In this document: positions 53,151-62,494 of the stretch, in pieces
How positions within the stretch are numbered: the stretch's first letter is position 1
Layout of the letters: each line of letters starts with the position of its first letter
Source: Pseudobutyrivibrio sp. ACV-2
Lineage (GTDB): Bacteria > Bacillota > Clostridia > Lachnospirales > Lachnospiraceae
NCBI RefSeq assembly: GCF_900107545.1
Contig: NZ_FNQZ01000005.1
Span: 1-64,000, forward strand
Direction: 5' to 3'
DNA: 64,000 bases
Notes under the pieces: generated by a model
What the model was told of the DNA's origin: nothing
Seen by the model: the letters and a program-made list of their open reading frames with translations, nothing else
Database searches by the model: none
Translations under genes and position numbers: made by a program

Positions 53151-54100
53151 CAATGTAAATCGAAATTTTTGTACTTCTCCATCATCACCGGCAATGTGTC
53201 TTTGTTGGCTTGGAGTTTAGGGACGCAGACGGTGATCATGTTTTGGATTTCGTTGTAGTGCTCGTAGATTCCTGGAATTGTGTTACGAGCTCTATTCTTC
53301 TGCTCTTCAGAAAACTCTACTGTTACCTTATCCCCATCTACAGAGAGCTTTCCATAAATACCACAGATTGGGCACTCAACTGTTGTTGTGCCATTCATTG
53401 AAAGAAGTGGATTGTGGCAAACTGGGCAAACGCCTTCATCGCCAACCCATGTATCTACCTCATCATATGGCTTGCCCAAAGATTCAGCTACAGCTGTACC
53501 AAGGTCTGCACACTTCTTCATAAGGTCCTTGTCAAATAATGGATGACCTGTACGTCCCTGATCATATGCATCTACGTGACCTACGCACTTCATGCAGAAT
53601 GAGAATGAGAATAGATCAAGCATTGGAAGTCCAAGCGCTACCCAGTTGTGTGTCTGAGCACCACCAACTGAAATGTAACCTACATATCTGTCCTTGAAAT
53701 ATCTCTCATCAAGGAGTGGCTTGCCAGCTTCGGCACGCTTTTTGTTTTCCTCTAAAAGAGCTGCTCTATCGTGTGATGGACCAAATCTGTCTACAAAGTT
53801 TTTGAATTGACCAACGATACCTACAGCATAAACTGGAGCACCGATGATGATTCCGTCTGCCTCTAAGCACTTCTCCTCAAGGATTGAATAATCATCCTTC
53901 ATACAGCAGTGGATTTCCACGTCTCCCTTATCTCTGCAGCGGCTGCAATAATCGCAAGCTCTGCAATGTCCGATGTTAAGTCTTACTGTATTGATAAACT
54001 CTACTTCTGCCCCTGCAGCCTTTGCAGCGAAGAGAGCCTCCTTTACCATAACATCACTTCTTTGATCGATACGACCAAAAGAAATACCTAATACCTTCAT
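53144..54100 (-). CDS. Flavodoxin-like oxidoreductase with C-terminal zinc ribbon (paralogue)
   Basis: A 318-residue paralogue of the protein at 47840-48844. It has GISFGRIDQRSDVMVKEAL, a Cys-rich HCRACDYCSRCRDKGDVEI segment (a possible iron-sulfur or zinc site), PVYAVGIVGQFKNFVDRFG, and a zinc ribbon CPVCHNPLLS...CPICGIYG (about residues 228-250). The C-terminal tail (KNFDLHWD) is shorter. It is upstream of the GPH symporter, with the F1/F2 hairpins between. AAAGGAG precedes the ATG. Confidence 0.82.
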   Translation of the reverse strand: MKVLGISFGRIDQRSDVMVKEALFAAKAAGAEVEFINTVRLNIGHCRACDYCSRCRDKGDVEIHCCMKDDYSILEEKCLEADGIIIGAPVYAVGIVGQFKNFVDRFGPSHDRAALLEENKKRAEAGKPLLDERYFKDRYVGYISVGGAQTHNWVALGLPMLDLFSFSFCMKCVGHVDAYDQGRTGHPLFDKDLMKKCADLGTAVAESLGKPYDEVDTWVGDEGVCPVCHNPLLSMNGTTTVECPICGIYGKLSVDGDKVTVEFSEEQKNRARNTIPGIYEHYNEIQNMITVCVPKLQANKDTLPVMMEKYKNFDLHWD

Positions 54101-54220
54101 TACTTTCTCCTTTCACCCTTTCGAATGTTATGTGAACATTTTATGTCTAAATGCTGTTTCTTACTTTATCCATTTTGGCATGTATTATTTCCTAAAAATG
54201 CACCCCGACAAAGTATAGAA

Positions 54221-54260
54221 AAAGGCAGGACAAAAATCATACTATAATTTTTGTCCTGCC
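54221..54260 (-). terminator. Terminator of the second AraC-GH39 gene
   Basis: GGCAGGACAAAAAT (54224-54237) pairs with ATTTTTGTCCTGCC (54247-54260); the minus strand continues into TTTTT. Confidence 0.92.
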
Positions 54261-54274
54261 AAAATTTGCAAATA

Positions 54275-56677
54275 TCAATCATAATTAAATTGGTATTTTA
54301 TCTCTATAAATCTTACCTCTGAGGCTCTTAGAATATACTCTATCTCAAGCTTTCCGTCATTAACCTCTATCTGCTGCATCTCCATATTTGGATTGGCATG
54401 TTGTTTGATAAACTGGATTTCCTCACTCTCCATAGAGTTGGAAAGATTCAATCTCTTCCACAAATCCTGAACGCTACCGTATTCAGGATTTATGTAATAG
54501 GTCTTCACCTGATAGGTGCCATTTTGAACATTGTCCAGTCTAAAATTCAGCTGTAAATCTTCCGCATCCTCAAGGTAGTGCTCAATATCCTTTATCTGAA
54601 TCATATCCTCATCTATATCTAAATATTTTTCAGACAGACCCTTGAAGTTATGACATACTATAGAAAAGCTTCCTCTTCCATTAGTGTTTAGCATGGCATT
54701 TTCATTGCGCATCAGCTCCTTTGAGTGTGCCCTGTTCATAAATTCTATTGCATAGAATGATGGCTTTTTTATTCCATCCCTTGAAATCAATCCTGCATCG
54801 CCACTTAGGAGTGTGTTTGTATCATAAAATTCTGCATACAAATCCAGACCATGCCAGTAGCTCATTACATCCACATTCCCTGCCATATCAATGTAGTTTT
54901 TCATGATGTAAGCGGCCTGATTACAGCTATCGTTCAATACATTTCTATTTGAAATAGTAAAATTCCATTCATCTAGATGAATTTCCTTTACAGAAAAATT
55001 AGCATCTGCCATTTCCTGTTTTACTATTGTTATCTGATTGATAAGATAATTCTTATCTAGAGACTTCTTTCCATATGTATTATCACCATCTGTAAAAGAC
55101 ACATATTGATATGAGTTAAAGGATATGTAATCTGGTTGTATTTCTCTTTTTCGCCAGATAGCAAATACTGCCTTTGACAGTTCATTTTCATATCCAAGCA
55201 CCAGTCCTGGACCACCAATTCTAATGTCCTCACTGATATTTTTAAAGGTGGTATAAATCATATCGAAATACTTGTAATACTCACCATCAGCTCGTCCAAT
55301 ATGAAGCTTTGGATTGTTCCAGAATTCAAAATACCATTTTTCGATTTCTTCTATGCCATAGCGATTTACCAGATGGATCCCTAAATCCTTTATAAGCTCT
55401 TTATAGAAATCGTACTCAAATGGCTGCTCATCCTTCAGCTCATTAATATAGCGCTCCGGCCCATACATAAAAAGTGTAGGCTTCTGCCCCAACTCCATGT
55501 AGACCTTTATATCATTATCATTTAAAAAATCAAGAACATTATCAAGCTTATGAAAGCTATGCTTGCCGCCATCCCTGATGCACACTTCATCAGCAAATAC
55601 GTTCCATACCCTCACATGGGTGATGCCAAGCTTATTCTTTAGCTCCAAAAGCTGTTCCTGGGCTTCTTGTTGTAGCAGCATGTAGATATTTCCAATATTA
55701 ATAACTCTGGTTTTGTCCACGTAGCTCTTTTTATATTCTGTGGCATCCACCTCGATTAGTTTTTTGTTAGCTGCAAAATGAGCTTCGTGTGCCTCCTCGT
55801 TTTCAATAAATGAAATAATCTGCTTCTTACCCTGCTCATCAGCCTGTAAAATGGCATTCTGCTGTTTTCTATTTTCGTAATTTTTTCTGTATTCGCCAGG
55901 TGATACATTAAATACCTTTTTGAAGGATTTATTGAAGGCTGCAGACGTGCTAAAGCCATTATCCATAGCTATATGAGTCAAACTTTTATTAGTGTAAATC
56001 AACTCATCCACCGCATGGAAAAGACGAATGTTGTTCAGATAATCCACAAAGGTCATGCCAAATTTCTTTTTTATATACTTTGACAAATAAGCAGGTGTTA
56101 AAAACATCTGATCTGCCAGATCATTAAGACTTATGGCCGCCTGATAATGTCCCTGAATATAGCTTTGTATTTCACTTATGCGCTCTTTTTCAGCATCATT
56201 ATCAAAGAGAATTCTGGCTTCATCTGTTTTTACCATGAAATTGGCAATGAGGATATGAAGCATCTCATAATACAATGCCTGCAGATAGCAGTTGTCATGT
56301 TGCCCTTTGGCATAGTAATAGCGGATGATTTCTTTCATCTGATGTCTCAGCTTGTCGTAGGCTGAATTTTTATCAACCGCAGAATTGCATAAAAACAGCA
56401 TCTGGGTAGTGCCCACAGTCTGAGACAAAAGATAATAATCGATTGCAAATCTAATAGCCAAAAGATTTCCGGAGTTTTCAAATTTATGACGCTTATTTGA
56501 GTTAATAAGAATCATATCCTCCTTTTTCAGATTATAGATTTTGTCATCAATAACCACATCCACTGAGCCTGAAAGAACATAAAGCATATCTATATTCTGA
56601 TGATAGTGCTGCTCCCTTGGCTCACTGTTTGATTCATGAATAATATTAAATTCCACAATTTCTCTAATCTTTTCCAT
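54275..56677 (-). CDS. AraC-type regulator fused to a degenerate GH39 domain (second copy)
   Basis: An 800-residue protein with the same plan as that at 27603-29999: cupin (about residues 20-85; EQHYHQNIDMLYVLSGSVDV), AraC motifs (about 170-265; ISLNDLADQMFLTPAYLSKYI, THIAMDNGFSTSAAFNKSF) and a GH39-like domain (about 310-795). In the acid/base motif FEFWNNP the catalytic Glu is replaced by Asn455, while the nucleophile is retained as Glu570 in HLDEWNFTISNRN. Such a domain could bind but not efficiently hydrolyse a xyloside. It follows a GPH symporter gene. The ribosome binding site before this ATG is weak. Confidence 0.88.
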   Translation of the reverse strand: MEKIREIVEFNIIHESNSEPREQHYHQNIDMLYVLSGSVDVVIDDKIYNLKKEDMILINSNKRHKFENSGNLLAIRFAIDYYLLSQTVGTTQMLFLCNSAVDKNSAYDKLRHQMKEIIRYYYAKGQHDNCYLQALYYEMLHILIANFMVKTDEARILFDNDAEKERISEIQSYIQGHYQAAISLNDLADQMFLTPAYLSKYIKKKFGMTFVDYLNNIRLFHAVDELIYTNKSLTHIAMDNGFSTSAAFNKSFKKVFNVSPGEYRKNYENRKQQNAILQADEQGKKQIISFIENEEAHEAHFAANKKLIEVDATEYKKSYVDKTRVINIGNIYMLLQQEAQEQLLELKNKLGITHVRVWNVFADEVCIRDGGKHSFHKLDNVLDFLNDNDIKVYMELGQKPTLFMYGPERYINELKDEQPFEYDFYKELIKDLGIHLVNRYGIEEIEKWYFEFWNNPKLHIGRADGEYYKYFDMIYTTFKNISEDIRIGGPGLVLGYENELSKAVFAIWRKREIQPDYISFNSYQYVSFTDGDNTYGKKSLDKNYLINQITIVKQEMADANFSVKEIHLDEWNFTISNRNVLNDSCNQAAYIMKNYIDMAGNVDVMSYWHGLDLYAEFYDTNTLLSGDAGLISRDGIKKPSFYAIEFMNRAHSKELMRNENAMLNTNGRGSFSIVCHNFKGLSEKYLDIDEDMIQIKDIEHYLEDAEDLQLNFRLDNVQNGTYQVKTYYINPEYGSVQDLWKRLNLSNSMESEEIQFIKQHANPNMEMQQIEVNDGKLEIEYILRASEVRFIEIKYQFNYD

Positions 56678-56780
56678 AGTATCATTTTATCTAAAATTTT
56701 TTAGTTTTTCTCTAGTTATAATTACCGAATAAGCCTAATACCTTGCATAATTAATTAAGCGCAAATGTTTTTGTGCAACA

Positions 56781-56808
56781 AAAGAGCCCTGCCAGTTGCA
56801 GAGCTCTT
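56781..56808 (-). terminator. Terminator after the third symporter gene
   Basis: AAGAGCCCTGC (56782-56792) pairs with GCAGAGCTCTT (56798-56808) with one mismatch; TTTT follows on the minus strand. Confidence 0.8.
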
Positions 56809-56822
56809 GAATATTCATTATT

Positions 56823-58244
56823 TTATTTTTCTGCTGTTATGCAACGCTTTCCATTTTCAAGGTCTGTTCTGATTTCCTCAACCTTTGCTGGTGTAAGCTT
56901 ATAGAATAACATTGGAATAAGTGAAATTACACCAATTACAAATGGAAGAAGGTTTACAACCGCGTTGATACCCTGTCTAGCAGCTTCTGTCTGCTCTGCA
57001 TTTGGAACATATCCAACTGCTGCAAGAAGAAGAACACCTGCTGAACCGCAGATAGCTGTTGCAATCTTAACACCAAATGAAAGCATTGATGCAGCAACAC
57101 CTTCCTGACGACGACCAAGCTTCCAGTCACCATACTCAAGTGAATCACCTACAAGACCATAGCAAACACCTGAAGCTGAGTTACAGAAACCACATACTGC
57201 AGAGATAGCAAGAAGTGTTGGGATTCCTGAATTTGGAAGAAGGAACATAGCAAGGAATCCAACGTTCATTACCATCTGAAGGATGATGAGGTAGCCCTTC
57301 TTAGTGAAGGTGTTTGTTCCCCATGGAAGGAATAAGCTACCAACAAGCTGTGCAATAGTCATTACTGTAAAGAATGTTGCAATGTGCATGAAATCACCAA
57401 CTACATAAATGATGTAGAATGTGAGAAGTCCCATACGACCTGAAACGCAGATTGTACCAAGAACTGTTGCAAGAACTACCATAAGAAGCTGATCGTTCTT
57501 TACGATTTCCTTAAGAGCGCCGACGAAGCCAAGCTTTTCTGTATTGCCCTTGTTAGCGTGAAGCTGCTCTGTAAATTTTTCCTTGCAGATGAATCCGCAA
57601 ATAAGGAAAGGAATAATAAGAGCCACTGCCATGATAATAGCAAATCTGAAATATCCCTGTGCATCAGCTGCCTCAACACCTGGATGAGAAAGCTTTAAAA
57701 GTGTTGGAGCTGCTACGATTGAAAGCACGATACCGATAACAGATGCACCTACGTTACGGCTTGTAGCAAGGAACATTCTCTGTCTTGAATCAATAGCGAT
57801 AACGTTCTGAAGTGCCTGGTAAGCAATAGATGCTGCTGTGTATGCCATACCTGTACCAATGTAGCAAAGTAAGCAAACGATAACCTTTGCAATACCCTGC
57901 ATTGGCCATACAGTAAATGTCAAAACATTAAAAATAGCTAAGAATGGTGGTGCAAAGAAGATGTAAGGACGGAAACGACCCCATCTTGTATTGGTTCTGT
58001 CCGCTATAGAACCCATCATTGGATCATTGATTGCATCCCAAACTCTGGCAATCAACATAATCAACGAAATTGCCGAAGCTGTAAGTCCAACAATATCTGT
58101 GTAAAATAATGTCAGATAGTTGTTGATCATGTACCAAGACATCTGACATCCCACTTCACCGAAAGCATAGCCAACAGCAAGCTTTGGATCTGTTCTTTTG
58201 GATGTTGTAGCTGCTGTTGCAGCCTGGATTGAAACATCGCTCAT
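56823..58244 (-). CDS. GPH-family sugar:cation symporter
   Basis: A 473-residue transporter with about twelve helices and the motifs IARVWDAINDPMMGSIADRT and TRWGRFRPYIFFAPP. It is closely related to the symporter at 26047-27426 (shared NNYLTLFYTDIVGL-type N-terminus and C-terminal GYVPNAEQTEAARQGINAVVNL). It lies upstream of the second AraC-GH39 gene, its likely regulator, with a terminator between. Probably imports xylosides or related glycosides. AGGGAGG precedes the ATG. Confidence 0.93.
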   Translation of the reverse strand: MSDVSIQAATAATTSKRTDPKLAVGYAFGEVGCQMSWYMINNYLTLFYTDIVGLTASAISLIMLIARVWDAINDPMMGSIADRTNTRWGRFRPYIFFAPPFLAIFNVLTFTVWPMQGIAKVIVCLLCYIGTGMAYTAASIAYQALQNVIAIDSRQRMFLATSRNVGASVIGIVLSIVAAPTLLKLSHPGVEAADAQGYFRFAIIMAVALIIPFLICGFICKEKFTEQLHANKGNTEKLGFVGALKEIVKNDQLLMVVLATVLGTICVSGRMGLLTFYIIYVVGDFMHIATFFTVMTIAQLVGSLFLPWGTNTFTKKGYLIILQMVMNVGFLAMFLLPNSGIPTLLAISAVCGFCNSASGVCYGLVGDSLEYGDWKLGRRQEGVAASMLSFGVKIATAICGSAGVLLLAAVGYVPNAEQTEAARQGINAVVNLLPFVIGVISLIPMLFYKLTPAKVEEIRTDLENGKRCITAEK

Positions 58245-58361
58245 AATAAATAACCTCCCTAAACATTTTGTACTGAGTTGTTATTATAGTAACAAGCGTT
58301 CCTTTAACCCACTTTTAAAAAAAAAGGGTTTTCTAGTAAATTTTTGCGGGAAATCTTGAAA

Positions 58362-58401
58362 AAAAATGTGCCTGCAACAAATTAAACAAATCGTTGCAGG
58401 C
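58362..58401 (-). terminator. Terminator of the Phn-5'-nucleotidase operon
   Basis: GCCTGCAAC (58370-58378) pairs with GTTGCAGGC (58393-58401); on the minus strand the stem is followed by a run of T. Confidence 0.88.
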
Positions 58402-58440
58402 GTCATGTTGCATAAAATATTTAATACACAGATTGTGTAT

Positions 58441-59973
58441 TTAGTAAACAATACTAAATTTGTTATTAACGATTTCCTTTACAGGACTATTTTTTCTGAT
58501 GAAATTGATTACTAAGTCTGGCATTTCATCTGAATAGCTACGTGCCAGTGGAGCCTTACCGATACATTCATATCCACCTGTACCTGTGGCACGATAGTTG
58601 CTTGTTGACAGGGTGTAGGTTTCAGTATCTGAAAGCTCTGTTCCATCAAGCTTTTTAAGTGTAACTACTCTATCCCCTACAGGGCGTGTTATGTCAAATG
58701 TATATTCTAATCCAGCATAGAAATCATAGTTGTAATGCTCTACCTTTGGCTCTAAAAATACATTTGAAATCTTTACTTCATTTGTAGCTACATCATAATC
58801 AAAATACTCGGCACATCTTTCAAGCGCTTCTTTTAATACAGCTTTTGTAACCTGCTTTACTTCTACGGTATTTGCAAATTGATAAATGCCAAGCACGTCT
58901 CTTACTGTAATATCCTTTTTAAGTCCTAGTGGATCATTTGCCAGGCTTGTACAAGAAAAATCTGCACCAGTAAAATCCAGCTGCACCTGATTAAAAATGG
59001 CTGCCACTTTACTGCCATTAACAGCAGCATCAAGCTTTGACTCTGGTGCTATTTCCTGCTCCAAAGAACCGATTGGCTGATCCAGCCATATCTCTACCGC
59101 GTCCGTCAAATCATCCATGAAGTCATGCTCATCTATGATATAGGTAAGTCTTTCTTCATCAGGGTTAACATCTACAAGCTCTGAGGAAATTGAATATCCC
59201 TCAGCTACCTTTTCAATCTGCAGCTGACAGAATTTGATGCCATTTGCAGGTGGCTGTACGCCGTGGGTGCCCTCTATTTCAGCCGCCTCAACCGGCATGT
59301 GCTGATGACCAGATAATATAATATCAAAGCCTAGCTCTCTGGAAATCTTGCAGGCCTGATTTTCAGTGGTATCAGAAAGTAGCTTACCTGAATTTAAATC
59401 CTCTTCAAAACCACCGTGATAAATACATACTGTAATATCACATTGGTCCTTTAAAAGCTCATACTCTTCTTTAAGGACATCCATAGGCTCAAGCACTGTG
59501 AGAAGTTCAAGGTTGGCTGGCTGTTCCCACACATTAACATAGCCTGTAACAGCTCCGGTAATACCTACCTTTGTGCCATCTGCCATTGTGTGAATCACAT
59601 GCTTTTTAATATCAAGCTTGCCACCCTTGTCGATAACATTGGCACAAACCAATGTGGCATTCATGCTGGAAGCATAATCAACTATTGCGTCATATCCAAA
59701 GTTGAAATCATGATTTCCCAATGTGTAATAATCAAGTCCAAGCTCATTAAAGCCTTCTGCCATTGGATGAAACTCATATTCATCCCTGTGCTCTAAATAG
59801 TATGTCATAAGTGGTGTGCCCTGAAGTGAATCACCACCATCTATAATCAATGTATTATCATCTTTTTTCACCTGTGAAGAGATGCAAAAAAGCCCTGAAT
59901 TCTCAGGGCAGTTTTTTGCATAATTTACTGGAAATAGATGACCATGAGTATCTGATGTAAATAAGATACGCAT
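58441..59973 (-). CDS. 5'-nucleotidase / 2',3'-cyclic phosphodiesterase family protein
   Basis: A 510-residue metallophosphatase of the UshA family. Metal-site motifs are intact: SDTHGHLFP (residues 7-15), IDGGDSLQG, LGNHDFNFG and LSGHQHMPVE. The C-terminal 5'-nucleotidase domain (about 290-500) has GTGGYECIG. Unlike most family members, there is no signal peptide, so it should act in the cytoplasm. It is the last gene of the PhnCDE-like operon, 11 bp after a permease gene, suggesting it releases phosphate from an imported organophosphate. Confidence 0.88.
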   Translation of the reverse strand: MRILFTSDTHGHLFPVNYAKNCPENSGLFCISSQVKKDDNTLIIDGGDSLQGTPLMTYYLEHRDEYEFHPMAEGFNELGLDYYTLGNHDFNFGYDAIVDYASSMNATLVCANVIDKGGKLDIKKHVIHTMADGTKVGITGAVTGYVNVWEQPANLELLTVLEPMDVLKEEYELLKDQCDITVCIYHGGFEEDLNSGKLLSDTTENQACKISRELGFDIILSGHQHMPVEAAEIEGTHGVQPPANGIKFCQLQIEKVAEGYSISSELVDVNPDEERLTYIIDEHDFMDDLTDAVEIWLDQPIGSLEQEIAPESKLDAAVNGSKVAAIFNQVQLDFTGADFSCTSLANDPLGLKKDITVRDVLGIYQFANTVEVKQVTKAVLKEALERCAEYFDYDVATNEVKISNVFLEPKVEHYNYDFYAGLEYTFDITRPVGDRVVTLKKLDGTELSDTETYTLSTSNYRATGTGGYECIGKAPLARSYSDEMPDLVINFIRKNSPVKEIVNNKFSIVY

Positions 59974-59984
59974 AAGCTCCTCCT

Positions 59985-60794
59985 TTAACCTCTAGTAAGC
60001 TTTGTTCTAATCTTTGTTGAGATGTACTCAATAATAAGAATCAATATAATCAATCCAGCAAGGATTGCTCCTGCCTCGTTCCATCTGTATGCATTCATTG
60101 CAAAGATAAGTGGAGCACCAAAACCACCGGCACCAACCAAACCAAGAATTGTAGCATCTCTAAGGTTAATGTCGAAACGATAGATGGCTGTTGATGCAAA
60201 GTTTGGCATAAGCTGTGGCAAAATACCATAGCGAATCTTCTGCCATGTGCTGCAGCCTGCTGCATCTAAAGACTCGATAACATGAACATCCAAATCCTCG
60301 ATAGCTTCTGTGTACATTTTAGTAATCATACCTACTGAGCAAACACCCATTGTAAGAAGACCGGCAAAAGCACCTGGGCCTGTTACACGGATAAACATAA
60401 GACCATACACAAATGCTGGTATTGTACGAATGGCCATAAGAATCATACGTCCGATAAATGCTATAGGCTTTGGAACTAAGTTTGCTGCTGAAACAAATGC
60501 AAGTGGAATGGAAATAATAGCACCCACGATTGTGCCAAGAAAAGCGATACAAATTGTTTCAAGCATCAAATAAGGTACGCCTGTTGTGGAAAAGTTAAAC
60601 AAAAATCCAAGGTCTGGTGTAAAAAGTCCCTTGATGATATTCCATGCAATTGCGTTGCTGCCTTCTGCTGCACCTGTAGCTTCTACTGCACTGCAGCTCC
60701 AAGCAATAAGGGCAAGTGTGATAACAGCTACACATGTATTGTAGACCCAATTCTTAGGTCGTTTTTCATAAGCTTGTTCTATTCTACTATTCAT
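59985..60794 (-). CDS. phnE: Phosphonate-type ABC transporter permease (PhnE)
   Basis: A 269-residue MetI-like permease with about six helices. The ATPase-contact loop is VIESLDAAGCSTWQKIRYGILP (key residues E-x3-A-G) near residues 170-190, and LVGAGGFGAPLIFAMN is typical of PhnE. It follows the first permease by 12 bp. Two different PhnE proteins probably form a heterodimer. Confidence 0.9.
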   Translation of the reverse strand: MNSRIEQAYEKRPKNWVYNTCVAVITLALIAWSCSAVEATGAAEGSNAIAWNIIKGLFTPDLGFLFNFSTTGVPYLMLETICIAFLGTIVGAIISIPLAFVSAANLVPKPIAFIGRMILMAIRTIPAFVYGLMFIRVTGPGAFAGLLTMGVCSVGMITKMYTEAIEDLDVHVIESLDAAGCSTWQKIRYGILPQLMPNFASTAIYRFDINLRDATILGLVGAGGFGAPLIFAMNAYRWNEAGAILAGLIILILIIEYISTKIRTKLTRG

Positions 60795-60806
60795 TACTAC
60801 CCTCCA

Positions 60807-61631
60807 TTAAACCAATTTCTTACGGAAATATCTGCTGATTGATTCAATGATAAATACCGTAACGAAGAGAGCTATAAGAATCATACCAACACTTGGATAA
60901 TCTCTCCAAGAGATACGCTCGTTAAGGATAATACCGATACCACCGGCACCTACATAACCAAGCACTGCTGCGTATCTAACGTTACCTTCGAAGTTGAAAA
61001 GGCAGTTAGATAAGAAGAATGGAAGTACCTGTGGGATAATGGCTGTGATGAACGCCATAGAACGGGTTGAACCCATAGCTTCCATAGCCTCAAAGGCGCC
61101 CATATCTACTGTTTCGATTTCCTCGTATGTAAGCTTTCCAATGTAGGCAAATGAGAAAACTGCAATTGAAATAGTACCTGCAAGTGTACCAAAACCAACA
61201 ATAAGTGTTGCAACAAGAGCTGTAACGATGGTAGGAATTGTTCTAACGATACTGAAGAACAATCTTACAACAGAAACCACTACTTTGTTACGGCACACAT
61301 TTGTGCTGGCAAGCATTGCAAAAGGCACTGCCAAAAGTGAGCCTACAAGTGAACCAAGAAGTGACATTTTGATTGTGTCAAAAATTGGTCCCCAAACGTA
61401 ATCCATAAACTCAAGTCTAGGAGATTTGAACATATCACCAAGGATTACGAAAAACTCTCCTATTCTCTGGGCTAAAACTGCCATGTTAAAGCCTGTTATT
61501 TTAACTGACAAAATGCACATTGCCAAAACGATAATCGCATAAACAGGGCCGCGAGATGCTTTCTTCTCTACGGATTTGCCATTAGGCAATGTGTAAACGT
61601 GAGGCTTAAAAACCTTATCATATATACTCAT
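60807..61631 (-). CDS. phnE: Phosphonate-type ABC transporter permease (PhnE)
   Basis: A 274-residue MetI-like permease with about six helices. Motifs include FEAMEAMGSTRSMAFITAIIP and LGYVGAGGIGIILNERISW. The start at 61631 follows GGAG by seven bases and lies four bases after the ATPase stop; the longer frame from 61670 would overlap that gene. It is paralogous to the next permease. Confidence 0.9.
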   Translation of the reverse strand: MSIYDKVFKPHVYTLPNGKSVEKKASRGPVYAIIVLAMCILSVKITGFNMAVLAQRIGEFFVILGDMFKSPRLEFMDYVWGPIFDTIKMSLLGSLVGSLLAVPFAMLASTNVCRNKVVVSVVRLFFSIVRTIPTIVTALVATLIVGFGTLAGTISIAVFSFAYIGKLTYEEIETVDMGAFEAMEAMGSTRSMAFITAIIPQVLPFFLSNCLFNFEGNVRYAAVLGYVGAGGIGIILNERISWRDYPSVGMILIALFVTVFIIESISRYFRKKLV

Positions 61632-61635
61632 GCGT

Positions 61636-62409
61636 TTACTCCTCTTCTTCCTGTACGTTACCCTCGGCATCTACTCTGCCATTATATATATTTGTCAGAA
61701 CCTCCTGTGTAACTTCACTGGCAGGTCCATCATAAACAATTTCACCAGCTCTAATACCAACTACTCTGTTAGCATATTTAAGAGCTAAATCAACGTGGTG
61801 TATATTAATTAAAATAGAAATGTTCATGTCCTCGTTGATTTTCTTGAAATCATCCATTACCTGGTTAGCAGTTACTGGATCAAGTGCAGCAACTGGTTCA
61901 TCAGCAAGGATGATTGCAGGATTCTGAGCAAGTGTTCTGGCAAGAGCTACTCTCTGCTGCTGTCCACCTGAAAGCTGGTCAGCACGAACAAAAGCCTTAT
62001 CCAAGATTCCGACTTTATCAAGACACTGAAGTGCCTGTAACTTTTCTTCTTTTGTGTAAATTCCAAATACTGATCTGTACCATGGCATATCTGGCACAAG
62101 TGCAGTAAGTACATTTTTAATAACTGTAGTTCTAGTAATCAAATTGAATGATTGGAATATCATTCCGATTTTTCTTCTGAAGCGTCTGAGCTGCTTTCCT
62201 GAAAGTGACATAACATCAACGTCATCTACTGTAAGCTTTCCACTTGTTACATCATGCATTCTGTTGATTGTACGGATAAGTGTTGACTTACCTGCACCTG
62301 AAAGACCAATAATAGCAACAAATTCGCCCTGCTCAATTTCGAGATTGACGTGCTTTAACCCCTCAAAACCATTAGGATATTTTTTTCCAACATCTTCAAA
62401 TTTAATCAT
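61636..62409 (-). CDS. phnC: Phosphonate-type ABC transporter ATPase (PhnC)
   Basis: A 257-residue ATPase. Walker A GLSGAGKST (about residues 35-43), signature LSGGQQQR, Walker B IILADEPVAALDP, and the H-loop INIHHVDLA are intact; it matches PhnC well (MIFQSFNLITRTTVIKNV). A terminator-like hairpin separates it from the binding-protein gene, so it is made at a lower level. Confidence 0.93.
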   Translation of the reverse strand: MIKFEDVGKKYPNGFEGLKHVNLEIEQGEFVAIIGLSGAGKSTLIRTINRMHDVTSGKLTVDDVDVMSLSGKQLRRFRRKIGMIFQSFNLITRTTVIKNVLTALVPDMPWYRSVFGIYTKEEKLQALQCLDKVGILDKAFVRADQLSGGQQQRVALARTLAQNPAIILADEPVAALDPVTANQVMDDFKKINEDMNISILINIHHVDLALKYANRVVGIRAGEIVYDGPASEVTQEVLTNIYNGRVDAEGNVQEEEE

Positions 62410-62436
62410 TTAATAACTCCTGTTCTTTTTCAAAAA

Positions 62437-62464
62437 AAAGGAAGATACCGAAATATCTTCCTTT
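62437..62464 (-). terminator. Attenuator hairpin between phnD and phnC
   Basis: AAAGGAAGATA (62437-62447) pairs with TATCTTCCTTT (62454-62464), and the minus strand continues with eight T. It is 31 bp beyond the phnD-like stop and probably gives partial termination. Confidence 0.8.
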
Positions 62465-62494
62465 AATAGTTCGATTATTCGAATAAATAAAACA

